Notes: a model not told the origin generated them from the letters alone. Positions 1 through 7,445 are shown, numbered from the stretch's first letter. The stretch is 37,708 nt of DNA from Candidatus Zhuqueibacterota bacterium (GCA_029262055.1 JAJDAD010000004.1:1-37708); one strand, 5' to 3'. Numbers and translations are program-made.

Positions 1-233
1 CGCCGGAGCTGCCAGACATTTGCAAGAATGTGCCTGACAATACGAAATGAGCTGATATAGCTGAAGAACTCATCGAGGGCAAACCAGTCCAGGTTGTTGC
101 CGCCGGCGCCATGAAAGATATGCCGGGCGCGCCGTTTGACAGGGCTGCCCAGCCCGTTGATCTCGTTGCCGGATTTCGGTTTGTTTTTATACGCAAAAGC
201 GTACTCCGGCAGAGGGGGATTATCAGGCTTCAA
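1..233 (-). CDS. Partial unknown protein, runs off the left edge
   Basis: An open minus-strand frame starts with TTG at 233-231 and continues through the window edge without a stop (about 77 codons seen). The start is chosen because GAGGAG lies about 8 bases upstream and because the TTG overlaps the TGA of the preceding small ORF (TTGA), a usual sign of translational coupling. The visible product is basic and then aromatic-rich, with the segments KRRARHIFHGAGGNN and LDWFALDEFFSYIS; no family is recognised. It sits at the end of a minus-strand run that begins with a methyltransferase. The frame and signals are seen; that it is a real gene is inferred. Confidence 0.4.
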   Translation of the reverse strand, partial: MKPDNPPLPEYAFAYKNKPKSGNEINGLGSPVKRRARHIFHGAGGNNLDWFALDEFFSYISSFRIVRHILANVWQLR

Positions 234-424
234 CGATTGAACTCCTCGTCGACCAGAAAGACTTCCCCCTTGCTTGCCATCGACTGGTAGCGCCGCCGGA
301 TTCGACTGCCCCTGGCAAAGAAGGATAGCAGCATGGCCGCGATGCGCAACAGGAGTGCCAGATCGCGGCGCAAGTTGTTCCAGAACTTGCTTCTTGTGCT
401 GATTTTATGGTCAATTGTTCGCAT
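230..424 (-). CDS. Small hydrophobic/basic hypothetical protein (64 aa)
   Basis: This 64-residue minus-strand ORF has one hydrophobic stretch (LALLLRIAAMLLSFFA, about residues 22-37) flanked by Arg-rich segments, and an acidic tail ending VDEEFNR. It could be a single-pass membrane protein with positive charges on both sides. It overlaps the 39-aa ORF upstream by 14 bases and its stop overlaps the TTG start of the partial gene downstream. No family is recognised. The tight overlap chain is the main reason to believe it is translated; the competing reading frames here keep confidence low. Confidence 0.4.
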   Translation of the reverse strand: MRTIDHKISTRSKFWNNLRRDLALLLRIAAMLLSFFARGSRIRRRYQSMASKGEVFLVDEEFNR

Positions 425-530
425 CGCGAAAACTCATGGTTGCAGGCAGGCTGAAAGGCCGGCTGATGAGCATCAGAAGAACAAGTATTGGCAGGAAGAT
501 CTTAACTGGCTTGATGTTTGTTTCTCTCAA
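411..530 (-). CDS. Micro-ORF, 39-aa putative signal-peptide/membrane protein
   Basis: A 39-codon minus-strand ORF begins at TTG (530-528), overlapping the TGA stop of the methyltransferase (TTGA). The product has a basic N-terminus (RETNIKPVK) and a hydrophobic core (IFLPILVLLMLI), so it looks like a one-helix membrane peptide or signal peptide. No clean ribosome site of its own is seen, so re-initiation after the methyltransferase would be needed. It might instead be the N-terminus of the next ORF separated by a frameshift. No family recognised. Confidence 0.3.
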   Translation of the reverse strand: MRETNIKPVKIFLPILVLLMLISRPFSLPATMSFRDANN

Positions 531-1138
531 GACGCGCTACCCCAGTAATTGAAACTGGCAGGAGCCCAGCCGGGCAGATACATGGTTTCGACTCTTTGAT
601 TCGGGAAACCGCCCTGTCGCAAGAGCGCGGGAATGTCTCGATTCATGTTACACCCGCCGCCTATTCTGCGCCAAACCGGATTCAAACGATTCTGCCACTT
701 GCGGACGCCGGCGTCCGGCGCCAAACCGTGCTCGCAGAAGATGAGTTCGCCGCCCGGCTTGAGCACGCGCCGCATTTCGCGAACTGCTGCCACCGCATCC
801 GGCACCGTGCACAGAGTGTAGGTGACTACCACGGTATCGGCAGCGCCATCTTCCAGTGGGACTTCCTCAGCGGACGCCTGCACAAACCTTACCTCGAACG
901 AGCGATCTGCTGCATTGTTTTGTGCCAGATCCCACATCCGCAAAGACGGGTCGACGCCCCAGATATGCCGCACCTTGGACGAGTCATAGAAGGGCAGATT
1001 CAGTCCTGAGCCGATTCCAATTTCTACAACCCGGCCACTTGCCTCAGGCACCACCTTTTCACGTTGAAGCATGGTGGGTTTCTGGCGGCAGGCAAAGTTC
1101 ACTATTCTGTGCAGAAAGTACTTTTCATAAATGCCCAT
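527..1138 (-). CDS. Class I SAM-dependent methyltransferase
   Basis: A 203-aa Rossmann-fold methyltransferase. Motif I is VVEIGIGSGLNLPFY (about 37-51), followed by an acidic residue in GVDPS, a motif II-like ADTVVVTYTLCTV (about 99-111) and the post-II VLKPGGELIFCEHGL (about 125-139), which is the arrangement of the UbiE/METTL7-like Methyltransf_11 group. ATG at 1138 is preceded by GGAGG with 7 bases of spacing. The substrate cannot be told from sequence: this group includes quinone, thiol and lipid methylases. It is the first gene of a minus-strand run in which each ORF overlaps the next. Length is normal for the family and no key residue looks lost. Confidence 0.85.
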   Translation of the reverse strand: MGIYEKYFLHRIVNFACRQKPTMLQREKVVPEASGRVVEIGIGSGLNLPFYDSSKVRHIWGVDPSLRMWDLAQNNAADRSFEVRFVQASAEEVPLEDGAADTVVVTYTLCTVPDAVAAVREMRRVLKPGGELIFCEHGLAPDAGVRKWQNRLNPVWRRIGGGCNMNRDIPALLRQGGFPNQRVETMYLPGWAPASFNYWGSAS

Positions 1139-1733
1139 GGCGACGCCTCCACTTCAACTGAATCCATAAAAGGCATATCGGCCTTACCGCAAGCTGGGAA
1201 TCAGGGGCTGGCAACAAACATGGCAGCAGAGAAAAAGGTGAAATGGCTATACTGCATTCCATGCGTTTTTCCGACCGTTGATTTGCAGTTGGAAGAAAAC
1301 CTACTTTTGATGAAATCTGTTCGTACATAATCCGGCAATACGAACAACAAAAAGAGAGCAGATAAAAGTTAGGGGATTGTTGTCATAAATGCAAATAGTA
1401 TGCATTTCACTGGTGAGCCGGTTTGGAAACCCGGAGAAATAATAACCGGGCACACCAGCATTAAGCCAAGCTAAAGTCAGGCAATACTATCACTGTACAT
1501 TTGGAGAAATCGTAATGTACGCTCGCAGGGGATCTATGCCGCGATGTCCAAATAGCACCGAATCCGCTGTCTGGCTCAAGAACAGAGTTTGGTTTCAGTA
1601 CGCGACCTCTGGATTGCGTTTCACTATCCCAATGGGTAGTGAACCTGCGATGAAACGCCCAGTGCGGACCCGCATGTCCCGTGTTGTGTGGAGGGCGGGA
1701 GAGAAACCCACCCTTGCCCGATTAGGTGACTTC
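1139..1733. other. Intergenic stretch with a possible intron remnant
   Basis: No protein gene is supported on either strand in these 595 bases. The 1140-1330 part probably holds the promoter of the minus-strand methyltransferase. The last 100 bases resemble the 3' end of a group II intron and are listed separately. A plus-strand open frame starting at 1515 runs through this RNA-like stretch and then antisense to the membrane protein; it is not believed. Confidence 0.5.
1640..1733 (+). ncRNA. Possible group II (IIC-like) intron 3'-end remnant
   Basis: The segment holds AACGCCCAGTGCGGACCCG followed by CATGTCCCGTGTTGTG (1655-1688) and then a second hairpin, AGGGCGGG/CCCACCCT (1692-1714), and ends with TTGCCCGATTAGG. 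This order resembles domain V (CGC-triad type) followed by domain VI of bacterial group IIC introns. The inner stem GTGCG/CGCAT is intact, but the lower stem of domain V does not pair well, so it is probably decayed. No reverse transcriptase ORF lies upstream, so only a tail remains. It ends exactly at the stop of the adjacent membrane gene. Confidence 0.35.
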
Positions 1734-2168
1734 CTATCTAAAACCGGCCGTTGCCCAAGTCACCAAAGCCATGCCCAGAAATGCCATGATCGACGTGGCA
1801 AGTCCAGTCCTTCTACCGCGAAGCCACCCACTCAACCCTACAGTAGCAAGCAACGCATATATGCCAAGAGTGAAGGCCAGAACGCTCACCATTCTCGCTT
1901 GATTCACCGAAGAACTAGCCACGACGTTACTTGGTGCATTGGGATTCAAAACCACGACGAGCATGACCGATGCGACCACAGCGACGACAAAACCACACGC
2001 TGAGAATGCGACACAACCTATTGTCCACCCGGCAAACCGCTTTGGAGAGTCAGATACGACCAATGTGGCAAGGAATGTCGCTGCAAAACCACCGAGAAAC
2101 GCACTCATAAATGCGATTTGGCGTGAGAGTTCTGCTAGGTATTCAGCTGGTATAGCCTGGTTTTCCAC
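1734..2168 (-). CDS. Four-helix membrane protein, unknown function
   Basis: A 144-aa protein with about four predicted transmembrane segments: AFMSAFLGGFAATFLATLVV (about 19-38), WTIGCVAFSACGFVVAVVASVMLVVVL (about 48-74), VSVLAFTLGIYALLATVGLSGW (about 94-115) and LATSIMAFLGMALVTWATA (about 123-141). The start is GTG at 2168, preceded by GAGGA with suitable spacing. No family is recognised; no charged or catalytic motif stands out. It is transcribed toward the methyltransferase but separated from it by about 600 bases, so it is probably its own unit. Confidence 0.65.
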   Translation of the reverse strand: MENQAIPAEYLAELSRQIAFMSAFLGGFAATFLATLVVSDSPKRFAGWTIGCVAFSACGFVVAVVASVMLVVVLNPNAPSNVVASSSVNQARMVSVLAFTLGIYALLATVGLSGWLRGRRTGLATSIMAFLGMALVTWATAGFR

Positions 2169-2256
2169 GTTCGATTGTTCCTCTTTAGTGGTTTTCTGTC
2201 ACTTAACTATTCTATGACCTGCACCCTGGTTAGGTTATTGCCCCCCTGATCTGTGC

Positions 2257-2271
2257 GGGGATACAATCCCC
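2257..2271. terminator. Short perfect hairpin downstream of the CEO synthase-like gene
   Basis: GGGGAT-ACA-ATCCCC forms a 6-bp perfect stem with a 3-base loop, about 95 bases past the stop of the minus-strand gene at 2366. There is no T-tract on either side, so termination is only a possibility. Confidence 0.25.
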
Positions 2272-2365
2272 ATCCATTTGTTCCGCGAGGGACTGCTTAG
2301 AAGTGGTGACGGTTAGCTGTCAAATCCCCCGCGAGCGCGGCCACTTCATCCAATATTCCTCGAAA

Positions 2366-3520
2366 TTAGTTTCTCCCCATATTAATGAGGTGGGGATATA
2401 ACGTTTCACGATTCTGAAATGATATAATATCTGGTTTTTGAATAACGCCGGCATCAATATTCACAGCTTGTCGAATGGTCTCATTTTGTTGCCAGCTCTC
2501 ATACCCCGCTAACACGGTCGGCAAATGGACAACGAGGGCAGCAGAGATAGACCGCGAGGCGCTTTCCCATAGATAGCTTGGTGTATGATCCACGGCATAG
2601 TAATCTACTTTTCCTATTTTAAACATAGGATTCTTAAATGTGGTTGGTTTGGCAAAAAAGAATCCCATACCCTCGTCGCAACTGACGTCAATAATCAGGC
2701 AGCCTGGCTTGAGATTAGATATTTCATCTTCTGTGACAAAAAGGATGGGGTGTTTTGGTTTTTGCAGGGTTCCGTTTACGATTATTTCTGATTGATTCAT
2801 CAGATCAATCAATGGTTGTTCAGTTCCATCGTGCTCTATCACTAACATGCGCGCTTCAGCTTCATTCCCTTCCCGAATACGGACATAGTGACAACCAAGT
2901 ACTTCCTCGCGCACCATATGGTCGGGACGTTGAATGCAAATTGTGATATCTCTAAAGCCACGTGCTTTTAGGGCATATATTGCGCCACGGCTGACTGCAC
3001 CAAAACTAAAAATAAGCGCTTTGCGTTGGTTACCGTAGTGCCCGTCGATTCCTTTCAGTTGCAGGGCGTGTAAAACCGCGCAGTAGCCCGCCATTTCGTT
3101 GTTTTTATAGAAAGTGTGGCGGCCAATCTGTCCATTAGGTCCCCAAACAAACATATCCTCAAAGGCGATCAGTGTCTGCTTGCGATCGATCGCAGCCTGA
3201 GTGTGCGACCTTTGCTGTACACAATGCGGATAGCCCCAAAGGATTCCACCCTCACATAGTTCTTCAAAATCCGCTAATACGGGTTTGGCAAGTATGACAT
3301 TCCCAATATCGGATAGTAGTTCGTGGCGTGTGGCAACTCCACCTGACCGATCTGACATTTCTGAATCGGCAATATCAAAAGGTGTACCATAACCTTCCTC
3401 AAATATTAGCTGCCGGCGAGTTTGTTCCGGAAGGCGCATCAGATGTTCCGGATGGATTGGAATACGTCGCTCATCCTCTTTTTTTGAAGTGCCAATGACG
3501 CCGAATTTTAACATATTCAT
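2366..3520 (-). CDS. N5-(carboxyethyl)ornithine synthase / alanine dehydrogenase-PNT family enzyme
   Basis: This 384-aa protein has the AlaDH/PNT N-terminal domain (KEDERRIPIHPEHL, FEEGYGTPFDIADSEM, ending in DIGNVILAKP) and a Rossmann domain beginning near KALIFSFGAVSRGAIYAL. The C-terminal signature YYAVDHTPSYLWESASRSIS closely resembles the DHTPSLLYKTVSRSLS region known from N5-(carboxyethyl)ornithine synthases, which reductively condense pyruvate with the side-chain amine of ornithine or lysine using NADPH. That activity is inferred from family likeness; saccharopine- or alanine-dehydrogenase-like chemistry is the alternative. It is about 70 residues longer than the Lactococcus enzyme. 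The ATG overlaps the stop of a 65-aa ORF (ATGA), so the two are probably co-translated. Confidence 0.75.
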   Translation of the reverse strand: MNMLKFGVIGTSKKEDERRIPIHPEHLMRLPEQTRRQLIFEEGYGTPFDIADSEMSDRSGGVATRHELLSDIGNVILAKPVLADFEELCEGGILWGYPHCVQQRSHTQAAIDRKQTLIAFEDMFVWGPNGQIGRHTFYKNNEMAGYCAVLHALQLKGIDGHYGNQRKALIFSFGAVSRGAIYALKARGFRDITICIQRPDHMVREEVLGCHYVRIREGNEAEARMLVIEHDGTEQPLIDLMNQSEIIVNGTLQKPKHPILFVTEDEISNLKPGCLIIDVSCDEGMGFFFAKPTTFKNPMFKIGKVDYYAVDHTPSYLWESASRSISAALVVHLPTVLAGYESWQQNETIRQAVNIDAGVIQKPDIISFQNRETLYPHLINMGRN

Positions 3521-3714
3521 ATAGGTTCCTTCTGCTCACAAGAATTTACATCTTTGATATTCAAAGCATTTTCAAAAGTCCAATGTACTCTTTTTATATG
3601 CTTATGCAATTCTTTCATAAAAACGCGATTCTCAATCGCGCCTATTACACACTGATTCACTCTCTCGTTTGCCCTTAAAAGAGGGAAAAAGTACTTAGAC
3701 ATTCCAATACTCAT
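3517..3714 (-). CDS. Small hypothetical protein (65 aa), coupled to the downstream dehydrogenase
   Basis: A 65-aa ORF (MSIGMSKYFFPLLRANERVNQC...) whose TGA overlaps the ATG of the carboxyethylornithine synthase-like gene. It is basic in the middle (MKELHKHIKRVHW) with two Cys residues and no recognisable domain. It could be a leader ORF that tunes translation of the enzyme, a true small partner, or the tail of a broken gene. No ribosome site is evident before its ATG. The ATGA overlap is the only solid support. Confidence 0.35.
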   Translation of the reverse strand: MSIGMSKYFFPLLRANERVNQCVIGAIENRVFMKELHKHIKRVHWTFENALNIKDVNSCEQKEPI

Positions 3715-3812
3715 CTTGAAACTGGTTTATGGTTGTTTGTGAATGTGATTCACGGCCCCCTCGCGGTGAGCCGCACATCCAGAAGCATGCAGAAATTGAA
3801 AAAATACAGAAA

Positions 3813-3947
3813 GCATATAACGACCAAGATCACCGGGCGGGCGGACCAACGCGAGTAACCGTTGAAAAACCAAAAATCTCAAACGGAGCGAACGACGTGG
3901 AATAACCGAAAACGTAGCCGCTCTGGTGCATCGCCCTGTTATCCGGC
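3813..3947 (-). repeat. Likely integron attC recombination site
   Basis: On the minus strand the site opens with GCCGGATAACAGGGC and closes with GGTCGTTATATGC. The terminal ATAAC/GTTAT arms are complementary, and inside them CACC pairs with GGTG and GCGG with CCGC, separated by unpaired bases. This imperfect long hairpin with GGATAAC...GTTAT cores is the layout of attC (59-be) sites in chromosomal integrons. The DUF1428 stop codon (TAA, 3941-3939) lies inside the first core, as is typical of a cassette gene. No integrase gene is in the window. Confidence 0.65.
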
Positions 3948-4331
3948 GTTCGCGTTAGGCGATCGAACGAGCGACTGGAACCCACCGTACGCCATCCGTT
4001 TAGCATCAAAAACTGGATTCGATGGATCGATCAGTGGATCGATCAAATCCGCCATCCTTGGGTCAGCCGCGACCTTCTCGTTTGCCAGATCACGTGCCTC
4101 ACGAGAATCAAATACCACCCATCCAAACACGATGGTTTCATCCTCCGTTGCGGCTACGAGGTCAGTGAACGAGCGCGTTCCCTGCAGATTCAAATCGTCA
4201 CCGACATATTCCCAGTAGTCGAGTGCGCCATGTTCCTTCCAAATCTCTGCAACCGCTTCAACGACACACTTGTACTCGTTTAGGCGATCGCGCGGAACGG
4301 GAAGGACGAATCCGTCGATGTAATGTGCCAT
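3939..4331 (-). CDS. DUF1428 (YbaA-like) family protein
   Basis: A 130-aa protein with the family pattern MAHYIDGFVLPVPRDRLNEYK (N-terminus), GALDYWEYVGDDL (about 35-47), the segment TIVFGWVVFDSREARDLANEKV (about 66-87) and the C-terminal FDAKRMAYGGFQSLV. DUF1428 proteins have a dimeric alpha-beta barrel-like fold of unknown function. Length matches the family. Its stop codon is embedded in an attC-like site, so the gene looks like an integron cassette passenger rather than an operon partner of its neighbours. Confidence 0.9.
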   Translation of the reverse strand: MAHYIDGFVLPVPRDRLNEYKCVVEAVAEIWKEHGALDYWEYVGDDLNLQGTRSFTDLVAATEDETIVFGWVVFDSREARDLANEKVAADPRMADLIDPLIDPSNPVFDAKRMAYGGFQSLVRSPNANAG

Positions 4332-4562
4332 ACCTGCTCCGATCGTGGTAACTGGATTTCGTGTTTTCAGCCGGATAACATATTCATCATTAGATCTGAC
4401 TATTGTTCTGGCAATGGAGGGCTTTCACCCTCTTGCAACGCATAATGCCGTATTTATGGAAAAAACCTAACTGGCTAATATTCCAAACAGAACAATGACA
4501 CGAAACTGACTATGATCCCGAGTTTGCACGCGCGGGGCAAACAGGGGCCTCTACGATTCCGG

Positions 4563-5438
4563 CTATGACGTTTGCAGGCGGACGAACTCCTCGATCCCCA
4601 TCGCTTGCAGGAACGGTCCTTCATGGGCTTCATCGGTGGCGTTGCGTTCGGTAACGCCCAAGTCTACCCCGACCACGCTGCGAAATGGGCGTGTGCCCGG
4701 CGCCATGTCGATTAATTCTACGAGCCGGTCGACCACTGCTGCGGGATCTGTTGGCACTTCCGGATCACTAAACATTCCTTCGAAGGCAGCTCCCATACCA
4801 TCGAACGTCTGGTGCGCTACCTCCGGGTAGCTCTGCGTACGATTATCCTTATCTTGTGGTCGAGGGCTTTGCAAAAAGAGTTCGGTTGTGAACGGCCCCG
4901 GTTCGACAACCACTACGTCCAGGCCTGCGCAGGCCAATTCACGCCGCAGAGCAAGTGAGTACCCCTCGACCGCCCACTTGCTCGCGTGGTACACGGCAAA
5001 AAAAGGTGCCGCCATGCGACCGGCAATCGAACTGATATTGACAATCAGGCCTTTGGCACGCCGCCGCATCGGTGGAAGGAATGCACGGCTCACGCGATGA
5101 ATGCCAACTACGTTCACATCGAGTTGCCGGCTAAGCTCGTCTGCCGTGAACGCCTCCGCGAATCCAACGTACATCTGCCCGGCATTATTGATGATTACAT
5201 CTGGTGCAGCTGTCGCGGCGAGTACAACTGCCGCGGCTGCATCGACAGACGCATCCGAAGTTACGTCGAGATCGAGCACATCGATGTTATCCAACGCACC
5301 AAGTTTTTCTGCAGGACCACTGTTTTTCCCTCCTGCATCGCGCATTGTTGCAAATACCTGGTGTCCACCTGCAGCAAGCCTCTGGGCTGCCAAAAATCCA
5401 AATCCCGAGCTACAACCTGTGATGACTATTGAACTCAT
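4563..5438 (-). CDS. SDR-family NAD(P)-dependent oxidoreductase
   Basis: A 291-aa classical short-chain dehydrogenase. The cofactor motif is TGCSSGFG (7-14), the structural motif NNAG is at 84-87, the catalytic Ser lies in NISSIAG (about 136), and Tyr150 and Lys154 sit in YHASK. The C-terminal 100 residues match the extended group that includes retinol/hydroxysteroid dehydrogenase-like and YusZ-like enzymes; the substrate cannot be read. A 3' tail of AMGIEEFVRLQTS completes the fold. It stands alone between the DUF1428 cassette and a small membrane protein. Confidence 0.9.
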   Translation of the reverse strand: MSSIVITGCSSGFGFLAAQRLAAGGHQVFATMRDAGGKNSGPAEKLGALDNIDVLDLDVTSDASVDAAAAVVLAATAAPDVIINNAGQMYVGFAEAFTADELSRQLDVNVVGIHRVSRAFLPPMRRRAKGLIVNISSIAGRMAAPFFAVYHASKWAVEGYSLALRRELACAGLDVVVVEPGPFTTELFLQSPRPQDKDNRTQSYPEVAHQTFDGMGAAFEGMFSDPEVPTDPAAVVDRLVELIDMAPGTRPFRSVVGVDLGVTERNATDEAHEGPFLQAMGIEEFVRLQTS

Positions 5439-5525
5439 AATTCCCTCCCATGGTAAATAATAGGTTCACTTCTACTCAATTTTCGTTCAGTTTGTACAAC
5501 TCCCACCTTGCCCAGGCCGTAACAC

Positions 5526-5810
5526 TCATTGTTCAAAATCCATTTCTATGCCACCGAACCATTTTGCGGTTAGATTATAGGCCATTGCTCCAAACCCTCC
5601 GGCGACAAAACCGAAGCATGCAAATATGGCCGGCATGCCGATGAGCGCAAAGAATGCAAGCGCTGTGCCTGAGTTCAAGGTGTCCGTTAGAGCCTCATAA
5701 ACAAAGCCGCCAAACGAATATGTGATTCCCGCAACCAGACCCAGACATGCCCCGTAAATTGCCAGCAACTTTGCTGAGAACAGTATGCCGATTCTCTTTA
5801 GCTTTGCCAT
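5526..5810 (-). CDS. Small membrane protein with C-terminal YNLTAKWFGGIE motif
   Basis: This 94-aa protein has two long hydrophobic segments (SAKLLAIYGACLGLVAGITYSF, about 12-33, and ALAFFALIGMPAIFACFGFVAGGFGAMAY, about 49-77) and ends with NLTAKWFGGIEMDFEQ, a tail shared by a widespread family of small archaeal and bacterial membrane proteins resembling DUF3566. The ATG at 5810 is chosen over the one 9 bases upstream because AGGAGG would touch the earlier ATG but lies 9 bases from this one. Longer upstream starts would lack a ribosome site. Function unknown. Confidence 0.75.
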   Translation of the reverse strand: MAKLKRIGILFSAKLLAIYGACLGLVAGITYSFGGFVYEALTDTLNSGTALAFFALIGMPAIFACFGFVAGGFGAMAYNLTAKWFGGIEMDFEQ

Positions 5811-6539
5811 GTAACTCATCCTCCTTACATTGGGTATGGGAGCTTCACAGTGCCCAGCGTCGCTTGCCGCTTCAAGGCGCGATTCCGCTCCCGGACCTGC
5901 AAACTGAAGATCTAGTGCCGGTTGTCCACGCCACGGACTCGCCATTGCGCGGGCCGGTTGGACCTTGACCATGAATTTAAGTGTCCGGTTCAGGTTTTGT
6001 CAAAGCGAAGTGGTCGTGGGCGGTGAACATGCGTCGGTCCAATGTCCGGCGTCTTTCACTGGCTGTCGTGGATTCGGGTTTCCGATCCGATGGCGTCTGG
6101 ACGACGGTTGCGTGGCCCGGCGGCACGCCTTCACGCCGGGTTCCGGAAGCTTTCAAAAAACTTGCAATGGTCTCACGTTCGCAGCAGGGGCCATGTCCCC
6201 ATTTCTTCTGCCCGATTGCGGGTTTCGGCTGGCCGACACACCAGGGTCATTTTTCAATGCTGATCTGGACGAGGATGCTGTTACTGCCTGTTTAGTTTAT
6301 GCATACTTGCCTTGCATTTTTCGCTAAACCGGGCACTTATGACAAAGTAGGGTAACGAACGGAAAAAGTAAAGTGCCTTCTGTTCTGCCGGGTCGTGCAG
6401 GTTACTTGCCCACAGGCAAGGCGATTCGGCGAAAAAAAATCGCGCAGTCAAGAAAAAGAGTTGCATGTCAACATATGTCTGATATATTAACAGTATACTT
6501 TTTGAAAATTTTCATTCCTTACAAGCCTGGAGCTGCAAA
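5811..6539. other. Divergent intergenic region, no convincing gene
   Basis: This 729-base stretch separates the minus-strand membrane protein from the plus-strand hydroxyproline genes. Overlapping plus-strand open frames of about 100-120 codons exist at 5965-6327, but they lack a good ribosome site and recognisable motifs, and all three plus-strand frames are open there, as expected in GC-rich noncoding DNA. The right end (6461-6540) holds the promoter of the hydroxyproline cluster. A small hairpin, CTTGCC-CACA-GGCAAG, lies at 6405-6420. Confidence 0.5.
6461..6499 (+). promoter_or_regulatory. Promoter/operator of the hydroxyproline operon
   Basis: TTGCAT (6461-6466) and TATATT (6483-6488) are separated by 16 bases, a plausible sigma70-type promoter 50 bases before the deaminase start. 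Two perfect 8-bp palindromes, ACATATGT (6471-6478, inside the promoter spacer) and AGTATACT (6492-6499, near the expected transcription start), lie where a repressor would block transcription. The GntR/FCD regulator in the cluster is the natural candidate, since such regulators bind short AT-rich palindromes. Binding is inferred. Confidence 0.45.
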
Positions 6540-7445
6540 ATGACCGTCGATTGGGCCGGTATTTTTCCGGCTGTGACCACGAAGTTCACACAAGAAGACA
6601 AGCTCGACCACCCGGAAATGGAGAGGCACTTTGAGTTTCAGATCGAATCGCGTGTGCATGGCCTGGTGGTAGTCGGGTCTCTGGGCGAAAACGGAGTCCT
6701 GTCCGCCGAGGAAAAGCAGGAGATCGTGCGGACCGCCGTATCGGTGAGCTCCGGTCGCGTTCCAGTGCTTTCCTGTATTGCTGAAACTACGACGACGGCG
6801 GCGAGGCGTTTCGCCGAAAACAGTGTCCGCAATGGCGTCGATGGCTTTATGTTGCTGCCGCCGATGCGCTATGTTGCCGACCGGCGCGAGACCATGCAGT
6901 TTCTTCGCGATGTGGCGGAGGTCTGCGAAAAACCTGTGATGATCTACAACAATCCGGTGGCCTACGGCATCGATGTCACCCCGGAGATGTTTGCCGAGCT
7001 AGCCGACGAACCGAAGTTCGCAGCCATCAAGGAATCCTCTGATGATATTCGGCGGGTGACTGACATTATTAATCTGGTTGGCAAGCGTTACCGCGTGTTT
7101 GTCGGCGTCGACAACATCGCGCTTGAGAGCCTGGTGCTGGGTGGCGACGGCTGGCTGGCCGGCCTGGTCTGCGCTTTCCCGAAAGAAACCGTAGCGATTT
7201 ACGATCTGGTCAAAGCCGGCAGAGTCGAGGAAGCAGTCAAGATTTACCGCTGGTTCAAGCCGGTGCTCGACCTCGATGTCTCGACCAAGCTGGTGCAGAA
7301 TATCAAGCTGGCCGAAGCGATGGCCGGCGTCGGGAACGAAAACGTGCGCAAGCCGCGCTTGCCGCTGGCAGGCGAAGAACGGGAGAGCGTGAAGACGATT
7401 ATTTCAAAAGCACTCGCCACGCGGCCGGAGCTGCCGCAATTATAG
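6540..7445 (+). CDS. DapA-family 1-pyrroline-4-hydroxy-2-carboxylate deaminase (probable)
   Basis: A 301-aa class I aldolase-fold protein of the DHDPS/NAL superfamily. The Schiff-base lysine is K164 in AAIKESSDD, the conserved tyrosine Y136 is in MIYNNP, and the carboxylate-binding loop reads GSLGEN (46-51) in place of the GTTGE of true DHDPS. Beside a 2-oxoglutarate semialdehyde dehydrogenase, a 4-hydroxyproline epimerase and a D-amino-acid oxidase-like protein, the expected reaction is deamination and dehydration of 1-pyrroline-4-hydroxy-2-carboxylate to 2-oxoglutarate semialdehyde. ATG at 6540 follows a GGAG about 7 bases upstream. It is the first gene of the cluster, directly behind the promoter. 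Another pyruvate-type aldolase role is possible but less likely in this context. Confidence 0.85.
   Translation: MTVDWAGIFPAVTTKFTQEDKLDHPEMERHFEFQIESRVHGLVVVGSLGENGVLSAEEKQEIVRTAVSVSSGRVPVLSCIAETTTTAARRFAENSVRNGVDGFMLLPPMRYVADRRETMQFLRDVAEVCEKPVMIYNNPVAYGIDVTPEMFAELADEPKFAAIKESSDDIRRVTDIINLVGKRYRVFVGVDNIALESLVLGGDGWLAGLVCAFPKETVAIYDLVKAGRVEEAVKIYRWFKPVLDLDVSTKLVQNIKLAEAMAGVGNENVRKPRLPLAGEERESVKTIISKALATRPELPQL

Larger units (their letters stand above)
3813..4379 (-). mobile_element. Putative single integron gene cassette (DUF1428 + attC)
   Basis: The DUF1428 ORF is bounded downstream by the attC-like site and upstream (minus-strand 5' side) by GTTATCCGGC (4379-4370), which is the same 10-mer as the complement of the attC opening core at 3947-3938. 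Recombination at GTT would make a cassette of about 0.56 kb holding one ORF. No second attC is recognised next to it, so it would be an isolated cassette or a secondary-site insertion. Confidence 0.5.

Noticed and set aside
1515-2003. 162-codon plus-strand ORF
   Set aside because: It runs through the intron-like RNA stretch and then antisense to the four-helix membrane protein, which has a good start and clear membrane segments.
5965-6327. Overlapping plus-strand open frames of 73-120 codons before the hydroxyproline operon
   Set aside because: All three frames are open at once, there is no ribosome site, and the translations have odd Cys/Trp/Arg-rich composition without motifs; typical of GC-rich noncoding DNA.
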